From NCBI GenBank assembly GCA_037893245.1, contig JBAIAA010000659.1:558001-622000 (forward strand): 64,000 nucleotides of DNA. Reading direction: 5' to 3'. The position numbers were made by a program, and so were the translations under genes. Below the pieces are notes generated by a model that was not told the origin of the DNA, ran no database searches, and was given only the letters and a program-made list of their open reading frames with translations. This DNA is from Crossaster papposus. Its lineage: Eukaryota > Echinodermata > Asteroidea > Velatida > Solasteridae. Below, piece after piece: positions 31,225-42,944 of the stretch. Every line of letters starts with the position of its first letter. Positions within the stretch are counted from its first letter, which is position 1.

Positions 31225-31408
31225 TATACCCAGCACGATATGTGGCAGAGGGGTACCCCCCTCTTATCCCTATACTTTATACGCACTCAACACTATTGTA
31301 ACCTAACCCATCCCCCTTGAAACCTAAAAGGAATTCCTGAGATTCCGGAAACACAATGGTCAACACAAAAGAGGGGGGGTTTCTCTGCCACATATCGTGC
31401 TTCATATG
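31225..31408. mobile_element. 184-bp inverted-repeat element, 8-bp TSD, copy 1
   Basis: Same element as 49259-49448 in the other orientation, with flanking gccacaaa at both ends. The ends are TATACCC and CATATGAA (opposite strand), with the shared inverted repeat just inside. Confidence 0.88.
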
Positions 31409-32303
31409 GCCACAAAGTTTGAAGATAAAATAGTCTGGTGCCAATAACTTGAGTTGGCCTCATTGTGGTCTTCTTCATCCATGCCACTGGGTAAATAACC
31501 AGTTGATGGCAGTTGCTTATTTTTAAAGGTCATCAAGACAGTTTTTCAAACTCCTGGCTTCGGTCCGTCTCCAGCTCCAGCCCATCTCTAAGCTGCATGA
31601 GTAAAGCCTTAGGCAAAAACAAAGCTGGTGATTGGAAAACGGCCTAAATAAGTGTACCAACGGAAGTGCAAACTATTGTTGATCTTGGTTAACATCTGAA
31701 ATGTTTCGAGTCGACACTGATGAAAAGTCAAATGCAAATGAATAAAATTAATAAAATAATATCTGGGTTAAAATTAGTGTTTGTCATTTTAATTTTTGTC
31801 CGAGTTTCACTGTTCTTATTCAAATCCCAATACATACACCAACAATCTAAAGTAAAAAAGAACAACAAAAATCAAGCTAAACGACATGACTTTCAAAACT
31901 CATCTAGCTAATATTTATACTCTTATTTACAAATATATAAAACTGTCCATTTTACTTTTGAAATTTTGCATACAACATGCTTTTTCTGTCCTTTAAAACC
32001 TACATCATGTAATTTGTAAAAAAAAAAAAAATCTGATTGAGATCTTTACATTTTTAAATACATCTAAAATCTGACGAGACAGTTTTAATGAACAAGTCCC
32101 CTGTCTGAATAATCTTGAAAATAACCTTTAGAGAATATACAACATTTGCAAACATCAAAAAACAAAACTACCAAATTATGAAATACCTGGACTGGACTGT
32201 TGGTGGTATTTTTGTATCAATTGTCAACCTTGGTCAGCCGACCAGCGTTCCAAAAAAAAGCTGGCTTCTTTTAAATACTACCCCCATTTACCATATTTAG
32301 TTA

Positions 32304-32522
32304 AGCCGCGTTCGCATTGGACTTTTTTGGGTAAAACCTACAGAGAACTTAACCAAATTAAATCCAATGCGGACAGGCGGTAACATTGTCAAATTGTCCA
32401 TTTTACCCTCCGCAACAGTAAGATCTACAGGCCCAAGCTTCTTGCGGAGGATTTAACACCGTGAACTTTGACAATCGCGTACGGTAACTTTTGACAATAT
32501 TAAGTCCAATGCGAACGCGGCT
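32304..32522. mobile_element. ~219-bp inverted-repeat element
   Basis: Inverted ends AGCCGCGTTCGCATTGGACT and its complement. It lies about 200 bp upstream of the THAP-like exon. Confidence 0.8.
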
Positions 32523-32722
32523 ATAGTCTGCATTTTGTTAGCAATCGACAAGAACCATAGTTATGAAACTATTATGATACCAGAGGGCGTACTTATCACG
32601 TGACCCCGTTCCGACAAGGATGCATGGACGCAATTTTGTAAGTGGGCAAAAAGTGCGTAGTTGAGATAGCCTACGCATCTCTATAATCTCTGCCGCGCGC
32701 GGCAAAAAGATACCAGGGTAAG

Positions 32723-32797
32723 ATGCCTAAGACTTGGGCGTGCTTTGGCTGCACAAATCGGAGCAACGTCAACAAGACCAGAAACGTCTCTTTTCAA
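32723..32797 (+). CDS. Orphan exon resembling the start of a THAP zinc finger
   Basis: ATG at 32723 begins MPKTWACFGCTNRSNVNKTR then NVSFQ, followed by gtatat, a possible donor. THAP domains start M-P-x-x-C-x(2-4)-C-x-N-R and continue to V-S-F-H, where an intron is plausible. The usual Cys5 is Trp here, but Cys7 and Cys10 keep a CxxC. The region just upstream is CpG-rich (gccgcgcgcggc), as expected of a promoter. I found no continuation (HxFP, later Cys/His, AVPTIF). It may be the first exon of an unseen gene, a remnant of a P-element-like transposase, or chance. Confidence 0.45.
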
Positions 32798-33051
32798 GTA
32801 TATACTGCTGGGATAGGGGTGCAGACAGTTGAGGTTGCTTACGACCACGATCATTCCGACAATGTCGCCAGTTTTTATTAAAAAAAAAAAAATATATATA
32901 CATGTATATCGATTTTGAGTGAAACCACGGTACTTAAACCAAGCAACGTGCAAAATCGGCCTGTCGTATCACCGTGTAATACAACGGTTACTGCAGCCCA
33001 CTGCTTCGCGCCTTTGCTCTGCGTCTGTCACTTCATGGGGAGGGGATATAC

Positions 33052-33113
33052 CTCCCCCTCTCCCTCCCCCCCCCCCCCCCTCCCCCTCCCCCTCCCCCTC
33101 CCCCTCCCCCTTT
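33052..33113. repeat. C-rich (CCCCCT)n tract
   Basis: C runs separated by single T. The complementary G-rich strand could form quadruplexes. About 250 bp after the THAP-like exon. Confidence 0.9.
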
Positions 33114-33652
33114 CCTTGGGCTGCTGAGCAAAGATTATTTCACTGCAAACAAAACAAAGTTTCCGGGAATCGGTGGTGTCGATGCATATCATTTCAGAGG
33201 AAAGTGGCCATAAATCGCCTCATATTGCCTCACATGCATCTAGAATCCAAACTTGTCCATACCCCTCGCCGTAATTGCCTTCGAGCTACGCGCTCGTTGG
33301 AGTCCAGTTTGGTAGATAAATGACACAACCCCTCCAATTGAAAAGCCAGATCCACCCCTGATTATACATACAATACAACCCTAATTTACATACAATCTAC
33401 TTGATTTGTGAGAGTAAAGTTTTCTTTGAGAGGCGCGCGCGCCCAGGAGAACAAGAAATAGTCTACGCTTCATTACAAATAACAGGTACATAATACTAAT
33501 TCGAAATGCGACAGGAAAGAAAACGTTTTGCTTCACACAAAATTCTTCACAATCATATCATTTCTAGGGAGTTGTCAAATCCACAAGGTAGGCCGTCTTT
33601 GTCTTGAAGAATTTAGGCCTTTCGACATTTTTTTCCTTTTTTCCAGACTGGT

Positions 33653-33658
33653 TTTATT
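33653..33658 (-). promoter_or_regulatory. AATAAA just after the Shisa-like stop
   Basis: A minus-strand AATAAA starts about five bases after the stop codon. That is unusually close, so the functional signal may be another one further on. Confidence 0.2.
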
Positions 33659-33662
33659 TCAG

Positions 33663-34318
33663 TTACATCTTTCTTGGAAGTGTCGAGACGTCCTCCTCTG
33701 GCGGTGCCGATGGGGGACCTCTCCTCGACGGTGTCGGGCGTGGGTAAGACACTTCGGGGTACTGCCTCGGTGCAGCAGTCGGCTTGTCCAGCAACGGCGG
33801 GGCGTGTTGTGGGGAGGATGCCGAGTCTGAGAATCTTGGCGAGGATGGTGGGGGCGGGGGCGGGTATCTAGGGGAAGGAGGAGGGGTTGGGTACGCAGAG
33901 GGTGGAGGGTACTGCTCTGATGTCGTCGGGGGAGGGTAGGAGGATTGCTTGTCAAGTAACAGTGGTGGTGGTGGTTGTCTCTGGTGTTCAACAGATTCCG
34001 TGTACGGAGGCGGGGGTGCAGAGAACGCCAGCTGCGCGGCTTCGGCAGTCGGATAAGCAGGCCCCTGGTGAACCATCCGAGGGACTGGGTGTGGGTAGGG
34101 CTGGGGAGGATAGTTGGCATTTGGTTGGTATCCTGGTGGGTAATTAGAAGGGTAGGATGGATACTGCTGGGGTGGGTATTGTTGTTGGGGTGCGGGGTAG
34201 GGTTGGTTGGGAGGGTAGGGTTGGGCTTGGGGTTGGTAGGGTGGTTGGGTCGGGGCCGGGCGGTTGTGACGAGGGAGTGGGGTTGGAAGCTGTTGGCTTG
34301 GTGTTGGCGACGGCGAGG
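33663..34318 (-). CDS. Shisa-like exon 4: Pro/Tyr/Gln-rich cytosolic tail
   Basis: Acceptor tatttacag (minus strand). It encodes a long disordered tail dominated by P, Y and Q (for example NQPYPAPQQQYPPQQYPSYP) and ends PPEEDVSTLPRKM then TAA at 33665-33663. Several PPxY-like motifs could bind WW-domain ubiquitin ligases (inference from the family). Confidence 0.87.
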
Positions 34319-37300
34319 CTGTAAATAAACGTTAAAAAGGGAGACGACAACTTATTGCAAACCGGTACTGAATATAATTCCACGTGCACCTACATGTACA
34401 TCCGCGGTAACCGCTATGAAAGAGTGGCGTGTCCAAAATCCTCACAGCAATGTGTACGCCTACATCTCAAGAATAGCGTTCCAGACTCGCTAAGCCAAAT
34501 TATAGTGTCGAAGATTCGAGTCGCTTCAAAAGTTATATTGATTGTCGCAACGAAACTAGCAATGCGTTGAAGCTTGGTAATGACGTCAGCTCACAAGATT
34601 CGTCTATATGCGAGCCCATTTAACAAAACCTAAGTTATTTAGACATATCTCTCTAAATGAGTTAGATATACCTATAGAGATATCTCTAGTAAGTAATAAA
34701 TGTTAAATGGGCTCGCCATAGACGAATTTTGTGAGCTGACGTCATTACCAAGTTTTGGTACATTACAAGTTTGGTTGCAAAATGACTACGTGGAATGATC
34801 GACTGCGGGTTGTCGTTCAGAAAGCAAAACACTATCCAGAGTTTAGGCAATGGAAAATCTTTAAACACAAATTAAGGTCGAGTCTGAAATCGGTTCATGT
34901 CATCCACATGAGATAACTCGACTGGTATAACCACCGAGCAATAAAGTACTAGGTACTTCCTTGCTTGGTATAACTTATCATAAAAACCCACCTTCAGCAT
35001 TGGGCGACCTTTGTTTCCGCCTCCCCCGTAGCAGGGTGGCTCGTAATCCTTCTCTTGACATCATGAACCGAGTCGACCTCCGTCGGTCATGGTAGGGTCG
35101 GGAACGGTCAGCGTACATGCGATCGCCGGTACACAGGCAGCATGAACAGCAGCAACAAGCGATGATGACGCACAGTGACACGGCGACGAAGACACCGATC
35201 AGTATGCCGATTAAGTTGCCAATACTGTGGAACATATTCAGAGTTAATTTATAACGACTCAAAGTCACTGATTTGTGTGAATTGAGTCAAGTCATTTTTA
35301 AGAAGTGACTCGAGTCGAGTCATTAGTTAAAGGGATCGTATACGTTTGGTAATTACTCCAAAAATTAATGGCAATAAAAACTTACTTGGTAAGAAGTACA
35401 GCAGCTTTTGATAGTACATGTATATTGCATTTTTAGAAACTGTTCACTTCGAAGTACTGCGGTTATGGAAAAAGATATCACTTGTTATCGTCAAAAATTT
35501 GAATCTGAGAAGCGTTACTGCTGTGACGTTTCTCAGAGTGTGCATTCCAATGCATATTATTCTTCCTGCGTGGACATAACCGCTCCAGATTTTCGGCAAT
35601 ATCTCAAAATCGCTACCATCTTTTGAAATGAAATTTGTACAGGTTAGTTTTATGGTATATATCTATAACTATAGGATTGAAACAAACGGTGGGTTCCAAT
35701 TACCAAACGTATACGATCCCTTTAGGTCGAGTGGAGTCATTAGGTCAGGAAGTCGAGTCGAGTCGAGTCGAGTCAATTATTCACCTCAAGTCAATTTGAG
35801 TCACGATATTTGAAATTATATACAACACCTAAATAAATCCCCGTCATCTGATTGGTGGATCGTTAATCACGTGTATTGAATTATTCGAGCGTCCAATCGA
35901 CATCGGAAAACAGTTTAAAACTGGCCTCTGTGTTTTATTATCCGTAACCTGTGTAATATGAATATCCGACTCCTGTGAAACACGGACCCCTTATCCTTAT
36001 ATTGGTTAAACCCTCTCCTAATTATCACGAGCATGACTTAATTAGGCATGCGCGATACTACAAATGAGCCAGTTTTTCATTGTCTAAAATTCATGCTACA
36101 CCAGCCACGTGACGGGTTTTCGACCAATAGGAATGGGTAAACTGTCTAAGGTAATTATGAATAAGGAATTAAACACATTTACCAATAATTATACCGGATG
36201 ACACCAGGCCCATGTTTATCCCCACCCATCCACTATAGGCTGCTCCACCCAAGAAATGGGGTTCGTCACTAAGTGACCAAATCCCCTCCCTAGTGCAATA
36301 TTAATTTTTTACACTTTGGTCACTTAAATTCATTTCCTAACAGTAACGTTTCCGAGTAAACGAAACGAAATTGAACGACAACAGCGTCAAAAAGAGAGAA
36401 AAAACACCGAATTTACTTTTTCTATTTAACGCCGATCAGACAAATTTTACGAATTTAGCACAAATCAGAATGCTATACAAATTGATTTATACTCCCCTTA
36501 AATAAAACCCAGTGGTAACTTTTTGAAATAATAATTGAGAATTGAGCTTAGCGAAGATCGGGGACGAAATTAAAGTGTAGTTTGTGTGATGTGAGTATTA
36601 AAACAACTGGGAAAACCTATATAATAGAAAGTTGGTTTTAATTATGTTGAAATGAGATAAATTAGTGTTGGTTTTAATTATGTTAATTGAAATAGAAGAA
36701 AATGGTTTGTTTTAATTATGTCGAAATGTTGGTTTTGTTAATGTCAAAATAAGATAAAATGTTGGTTTTAATTATGTAGGAATCTAATAAATGACAATGT
36801 AGATAATGTCAATGTAGGGACAGTTCGTCTGTTGCAACAGACTGCGCATGTCGTCTTTTGTTTTGCTTCTAAATAATAGGAAGGGACTATTTTGTCATGA
36901 CGATGGAGGAAATCCAATTATGACAGCTAAATAGATGGAAGATGCTTATATCTTTAAAGGGATCGTACACGTTTGGTAATAGGAACCCATTGTTTGTTTC
37001 AATCCTAAATAGTTATAGATATAATAAGAAAACTAACGTGTATAAATTTCATTTCAAAAGGTGGTAGCGATTTTGAGATATTGCCGAAAATCTGGAGCGG
37101 TTATGTCCACGCAGGAAGAATAATCTGCATTGGAATACACAGTCTGAGAAACGTCATTGCAGTAACGCTTCTCAAATTCAAATTTTTGGGGATAAAAAGT
37201 GATATCTTTTTCCATAACCGCAGTACTTAGAAGTGAAAAGTTACTAAAAATGCATTATACTATCCAAAGCTGCTGTACTTCTTACCAAGTAAGTTTTTAT

Positions 37301-40300
37301 TGCCATTAATTTTTTGGAGTAATTACCAAACGTATACGATCCCTTTAATAGGCAAGAATCGTTCTTAGTTATAACAGCCGGTTCTTAAAATAGTTGGCTA
37401 AGTCAGACTTAAATTTGATCTTCGTATCGTGTTAGTGTCAGTAAGTGGCGTAATACATTATGTTAGGGTGTGTGTATAGGCCCTATGGGAGTAAAAACAA
37501 ACTTGAGAAAGAAAACGAGCTTGCACTAAACCGATCCGGTCATGGTTAAAGGGATCGTATCCGTTTGGTAATTACTCCAAAAATTAATGGCAATAAAAAC
37601 TTACTTTGTAAGAGGTACAGCAGCTTTGGATAGTATAATGCATTTTTTTGAAACTTTTCACTTCGAAGTACTGCGGTTATGGAAAAAGATATAACGTTTT
37701 ATCCCCCCAAAATTTGAATCTAAAAAGCGTTACTGCAGTGACGTTTCTCAGATTGTGTATTCCAATGCAGACTATTCTTCCTGCGTGGACATAACCGCTC
37801 CAGATTTTCGGCAATATCTCAAAATCGATACCACCTTTTGAAATGAAATGTTTATAGGTTAGTTTATGGTATACATCTATAAGTATATAGGATTGAAACA
37901 AACAGTGGGTTCCAACTACCAAACGTATACGATCCCTTTAAGTGGTGTTTGTGTTAATTGTAAATCCGACTCCCAGTGCCGTCAGCAATCACACGACATT
38001 GAATCATTAGATAATAATGCATATGGAACAGCCAATCTTTGAACTCATGAAAATATTCCTCCATTACACTCAAACTCATAAACATTGTATACCTATTGTT
38101 GTCTGAGGCCAATTTCATAAAACATGTAAGCACCAAATTTTGCTAAGCACAACTTAAGTCTTGCTTAGTAAAAACAGGTTATCGACAAAAACTCCATAAT
38201 GCCATTCATGCTTAAGCAAAAAGCAGCTAAATACCAGTCATAAACAATAAACATCACCTAAAAAAATGGTTTGTAACCCTACTTTTTGGCAAAGAATCAT
38301 TTTCATGCTAAGCAAATGTTTGTGCTTACATGTTTTATGAAATTGGCCCCAGGTGATGTTTATTGTTTGTGACTGGTATTCAGCTGGTTTTTCCTTAGCA
38401 TAAAAAGCATATGGAGTTTTGGCTGGGGGATGGTAACCTGTTTTTACTGAGCAAAACTAATTTTGTGCTAAGCAAATTGTTGTGCTTACATGTGTTATGA
38501 AATTGGCCCCAGGCCTCCAGACAGTGTACCGATTTTAGAATCACCATTACGCCCGTCTCATGGGCAGGCGGCGCGCGAATATTTTTTTCCCAAATGTAAC
38601 TGGCCGATTTCATTAATTATTCAGTAGTTAGGATGATAAGTTATGTTTATTCATCGGAATAAAACATGACGTCACAGCATTGTTGTTATTTAGTTAACCA
38701 GTTACATTAAATCACTTAAAAAAACAGCTGTTGTCGAGCTGCTATACGTAGTGTAGTGGATAGTGGGATGGTTCAAATCCTGCTGTAGTTCACCTCGTTT
38801 TTTCTAGTCAAATTGATATTTTTGGAGTATTTTTAATTTAAGGGAAAAAAGAGACCTAGAACCTAAGTGTTGTACAGTGATCAATGCAACTACTGAATAA
38901 TTCATGAAATTTGCCTGTTAGGTTTGGAAAACAATAGGCCTACTCGCAGGCGGCGCACGTGTGTATCTTATAAATGTTGCAACGAAACTAGTACATGTAT
39001 GCACCGAAACTTGGAATGACGTAAGCTCACAAGATTCGTATATGGCGAGCCCCTACGCGACGATATTTCGTCACCGTCACCACGAAGTAACACCAATGTC
39101 ACGTGATACGCGCGACCCCTTTCTGGCGTTTTCACGAAGTAACGCAAAGCCCATAGCTAATACACACGGATAGCGTCACTTCGTGAAAACTAACATTTCA
39201 GATACGCCGTTTACGAGTTTTCACGAAGTGACGCTATCCGTGTGTATTAGCTATATGGGCTTTGCGTTACTTCGTGAAAACATGGAGGAATTATTCCTCC
39301 TTGGTGAAAACGCCAGAAAGGGGTCGCGATTCAGCCATGACATTAGTGTTACTTCGTGTGACGGTGACGATTTTTGAGTTTTTTAGAGTCACTCTAAAAG
39401 AATTATATTTAAAATTGTGTATAGAAATCTCTACTTATTTAAAGATTAGAGATATCTCTAAATAACTCGAAAATATCGTCGCGTATAAGTAATATTTTAA
39501 ATGGGGTCGTCATAGGGCCCTTTCGAAACCTTTGCTTCGTCTTTGGCTTTGGCTTTGCCTCCGAATTCCGAATCACTGAGAAGCAAATAGAAAATTAAAG
39601 CAAATTAAAATAGTCTAACTTTTTGGTTCATATCAATCGATTGAATGTTTCTGAAGCACAACAGGCATCAGAATGTGGCAGGGGATCTCGCAGTTGGGAA
39701 TCTAAAATCACCTTATTAAGCCAAAGACGAAGCCAGGGATTCAAAACGGCCCATAGACGAATCTTGTGAGCGGGCCCTACGTCATTCCCAAGTTACGTTT
39801 TGGCGCATTACTAGTTTTGTTGCAACATCAACCAACTCAAAAGGTCATGTGGCTCTCAAATTAATGGGTGCGTTCGATTATCGTCCCTGTTAATACACGG
39901 GGTTACACCGGGGGAACCCAGCTAATGAGACTGATCGAACACTGCCGCGTATCCGCCTGGACATTTTAAAACAAAAAAATATCGCCAAAGGTTGTTTGGG
40001 CGGGACTTTAAGGCCGTTTTTCAAACCCCAGCCTTGTCTCCGTTTTGGCTTCGTTCATGCAGTTTGACAACGGTGATGGATCCCGAAATTGAGACCAATT
40101 AAGCTGTGATATGGAAAACGGCCCCATGCAGCTAAAGCTCGGATACCAACATTCGTTCTCGCTCGATATCGCAGGAATAACACAAAAACAGAAACAGTTT
40201 TTGCTGCTTTTAGAAGCTCTGTCTAGTTTAACACCGTTTCGTTTAAAACGGTGTTTTTTTAATACAAATTGGGCACTTTCCGGGACGGAATTACCTGTGA

Positions 40301-42274
40301 GGTTTTAGGGAAGTTAGGTGCAGGCTGAGTCATGTTCATATAGTTTGTATTTATGAGTTCGAATTGAGAAAAAGGTTTGCAAATTGTAAACCAAGTAGAG
40401 ACATACATTAGGTTTCGCCGGCACAAATTTCGCTTCTATGTGATCTTATAATAGTATATATTTAATAACAAATTTTTCTTTTCATTTCATTCATACCGTT
40501 ATAGCATGACTATAAAATTATCATGATGAAGACTTTTTTTCTTTTATTTCTGTCTGCCAGCACAAGAAACAATTCCTATATAAGTAACCTATATGGAAAT
40601 ACCCCTTCCGTCCTTTTTTAGGGATAAGAATTTTAATTTGTAATTGTCGAGAGAACCGTTTTGGGTAGAGAGTGCATAGAAATTCGCGAGATGACAGGGT
40701 GTATTTTTGTCAGTTTTATCATACCCAAGGCCAATTGTTGATTCATCAACCCGCCAACATAATTATGGAGAACAATGTTGTGTTTAAATGTACAACTTCC
40801 TCTGAATGGCAGCCAAGTTGACGTAGCGGTTCCTTCCTCACCTTCCACCGCGGTGGCCCGGGTTCGAATCCGGTCTGAGCCAGCCCCCAATGTGGATTGG
40901 GTTTTCAGTTCCTGTCCGATACATCGGGCTTCCAAAACGTTAAAGGGAAACTCCACCCATATTTTATAATCGCATAATGTTAAAGAGTGTCAACTGCCAT
41001 TGTGACTTGATTTTTATTACATTTTTAACGGTTTCGGTAATCATATAAAACAGAGATTTTCCCGCACTGCGCTTACCGTCATGCGAGCCGCCATTTTGTT
41101 CTGGTTTATCGGTACATCCGATATATTGTGACGTAGTGTCTGCACCATCAGTACGCGAAGCCCGATCGTTAGCGGCCCTGCACGCGCAAGGAATACAAGT
41201 GAACCCTTTTGTGTACGGCATAGTGTATACACAATGTTCTCTGTACATAGAGTGGGCTCAAAATCATACGGAGAAGGAACTGCAGGGTGCCATAATTACT
41301 AGCTCACAGATTTTTTTATTCTTCTCAGAAAATACAAAAATAAACGATAGTTTGTGGCGCGTCAAGTCGATATTCTGCACAGAAATGCAATACATGTACT
41401 CGCAATATAGTCGGGCGCCGTACAACATAGAATTGTCGAGAAAGTAACCTACGTGAGTGAGTTGATGAAGATCCCTGGTTCGCAGCAGTACTTATCGTTA
41501 GACGTGCCGCAACACGAGAGCTCACTGGCCTCTCCGTGGGTCCCCGTGCACTGGAAACCATCGTGATAGTTTTTATTCTCGTCGTAGTAACCTTCGCAGA
41601 ACTCTCCCAGAACTGAAGGGAAAATTGGAATTAGCAGGGAGTTTTCAGAACTGTAGTTTGGCAGTTGTGTTAACAATTAATTTGTAAGAAACTTGAGTTT
41701 TTAGGTCTTGGCATTTTTCCTGGGTCTTTCATCATTTTAGCTGTCTATTATTAAAGATATATTTTTGAAATTATTTCGTAATAAAAAATATAAAAAAGTT
41801 TTAGATATTTGTGTATTTTTCTTTTATACTAAATGATCCGATCGCGAATTTCTCTACCAAAAAATACAACTTTTGATAATGAATACCCATTCCAGTGTCA
41901 TATTTTTTCACTATTTCAAGATCTCATAAGAATTGTAATAATAGTTTGATATGACCTGCAAAATCAGAAATGAGAGTTCTAAGGTATTTTTTTAATTAAA
42001 ACGAAACGCTTATCTGGCTCTGGCAAGAGCGTTTTGTGCTACATAACAAATTACATTGTATAGGCCTAATAAAACTACACCTGTGATGGAAGTCGGACAC
42101 TACTTTATTTGTAATCAGACCATTTGTTCAAAGAAAGAAAAAAATATGGATCTACACGGACTCACCTTCCGTAACCGACAATAGAGTATCTGGCTCCCCT
42201 GCTAAACATGGCGGCACAGCAACAAGTACAAATCCAACGAGAACACAAAAACAGAATACTCCACTGCCGTCCAT
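33663..42274 (-). CDS. Shisa-like transmembrane protein, four exons, complete
   Basis: Exons in transcript order: 42274-42166, 41612-41453, 35224-34992, 34318-33663. They sum to 1158 nt (385 residues plus stop) with phases 1, 2, 1 at the junctions and GT-AG introns. Domains: signal peptide (about 1-26), Shisa-type Cys-rich domain (GEFCEGYYDENKNYHDGFQC, then SCCGTS and KYCC), a TM helix, a CCCCSCCLC juxtamembrane cluster (likely palmitoylated, by inference), a basic segment, and a 217-residue Pro/Tyr/Gln-rich cytosolic tail with PPxY-type motifs (PPPPYTES, QPPYQPQ). The architecture matches Shisa, a type I membrane protein family known to retain or modulate receptors such as Frizzled, FGFR or AMPA receptors. 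Which Shisa subfamily it belongs to is not clear. The related CYYR1 and WBP1/VOPP1 families are less likely given the GxFCxG..GFQC start. Confidence 0.88.
34547..34778. mobile_element. M12 inverted-repeat element, simple copy
   Basis: Nearly all inverted repeat: arms of about 80 bp (ttggtaatgacgtcagctca, ttcgtctat, gcgagcccattt) around a short AT-rich centre with tagagatatctcta. In the Shisa-like intron between exons 3 and 4. Confidence 0.85.
34992..35224 (-). CDS. Shisa-like exon 3: transmembrane helix and Cys cluster
   Basis: Acceptor ttccacag and donor gtgggt (minus strand). It encodes IGNLIGILIGVFVAVSLCVI then IACCCCSCCLCTGDR and an Arg-rich stretch. It is separated from exon 2 by a 6.2-kb intron full of inverted-repeat elements. 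Confidence 0.87.
35327..35725. mobile_element. M2 TTAA element, copy 2
   Basis: Same family and orientation as copy 1, with the right TTAA mutated to TTAG. It is inserted inside a cgagt-rich simple repeat next to Shisa-like exon 3. Confidence 0.87.
36954..37348. mobile_element. M2 TTAA element, copy 3 (reverse)
   Basis: Inverted relative to copies 1, 2 and 4, with intact TTAA at both ends. Confidence 0.87.
37546..37941. mobile_element. M2 TTAA element, copy 4
   Basis: TTAA at both ends. It lies about 200 bp from copy 3 in opposite orientation, so the two could form a long hairpin in the 6.2-kb Shisa-like intron. Confidence 0.87.
38104..38514. mobile_element. M11 inverted-repeat element plus a partial second copy
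   Basis: Full copy to about 38352 (gaggccaatttcataaaaca ... atgttttatgaaattggccc), followed directly by a half copy ending atgaaattggccccaggcct. Confidence 0.75.
38979..39823. mobile_element. M12 element carrying two nested inverted-repeat insertions
   Basis: The outer arms (gcaacgaaactagta..., gcgagcccctacgcg at left; cgaatcttgtgagc...ttgttgc at right) match 34547-34778. Inside lie a foldback of its own (39053-39487, arms with ttcacgaagt(a/g)acgc) and a third element at about 39517-39763 with GGGCC ends. Evidence is the order of broken arms. Confidence 0.78.
40806..40939 (+). repeat. tRNA-derived SINE, 3' truncated
   Basis: Same family as 2738-3028 (gttgacgtagcggttccttc, gggttcgaatccgg, tgtggattgggttttcagtt), cut off at the M3 element that follows. 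Confidence 0.78.
40940..41252. mobile_element. M3 TTAA element, right end missing
   Basis: The left ~310 bp matches 8448-8760 closely (taaagggaaactccaccc, tgtgacgtagtgtctgcacc). The right end is lost. It lies in the long Shisa-like intron, immediately after a SINE fragment. Confidence 0.8.
41453..41612 (-). CDS. Shisa-like exon 2: Cys-rich Shisa domain
   Basis: Acceptor ccttcag and donor gtaggt (minus strand). It encodes the six-Cys Shisa N-terminal domain: FC, QC, SCCG, YCC, with the GFQC and CCGTS signatures. An in-frame stop lies immediately past the donor, which supports the splice. Confidence 0.88.
42166..42274 (-). CDS. Shisa-like exon 1: start codon and signal peptide
   Basis: ATG at 42274 opens MDGSGVFCFCVLVGFVLVAV followed by PPCLAGEPDTLLS, a clear signal peptide with likely cleavage near CLA-G. 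The donor is gtgagt (minus strand). It ends in phase 1. Confidence 0.85.
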
Positions 42275-42944
42275 GTCTGCTACATTTGAAGGAAACACGA
42301 CTTTAAATAGTCTCCTTGCACATCGATATCTAAAATGTAAGTTTTGTTAATAGAACTCGGACTCGGGTTGGCCAGCGCCTAAAATGTCTGGACATACGAA
42401 GCTGAGGATAATGTGAAGAAAAAATAGTTGGATGTGTACTTATTACTTTCATGACGTCACCGGGACACCCTTAGCCTGCGCGGAGGGTGTACTCCTTCCA
42501 AGTAGCTTATAGCTTGCATGATTTTCAGGGGAAGGGAATTAGTCCAGGCTTTACTTAAGGTTAAGTCTGAGGGAAAGCGAAGCATGAGTAATGCCCATGG
42601 GGGTTGGGGACTAAAGACTTGATTTCTCTTCGTCGGAGTGAGGACTTTAATTTCTGGTTTCCTCTTCACGTCACAACATAGCAGCGGAGATTCTGCTGTA
42701 TACATTATATTCAACTTTGACCGACATTCGGTGACAATATCAAGTTGCTCCCCCAGTGTTTTGTGCAGATTTGTGTGACTCGAGTCGAGTTGAGCCAGGA
42801 AGTATAGAGTCAAGTCGAGTCACAGTAAAGTGAGTCCCCCTATTCGAGTCGTGTCCAATACTTGCCCCAATACAACTTAACGTCACGAATATTTTGAACA
42901 CTATATAATAAATACACAAACACAACAAGGAAATTGATTAATTT

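Noticed and set aside
33659..34328. Overlapping ORFs on both strands (153, 117 and 86 codons)
   Set aside because: GC-rich, proline-codon-rich sequence keeps other frames open. Only the minus frame that joins the Shisa-like exons in phase is credible.
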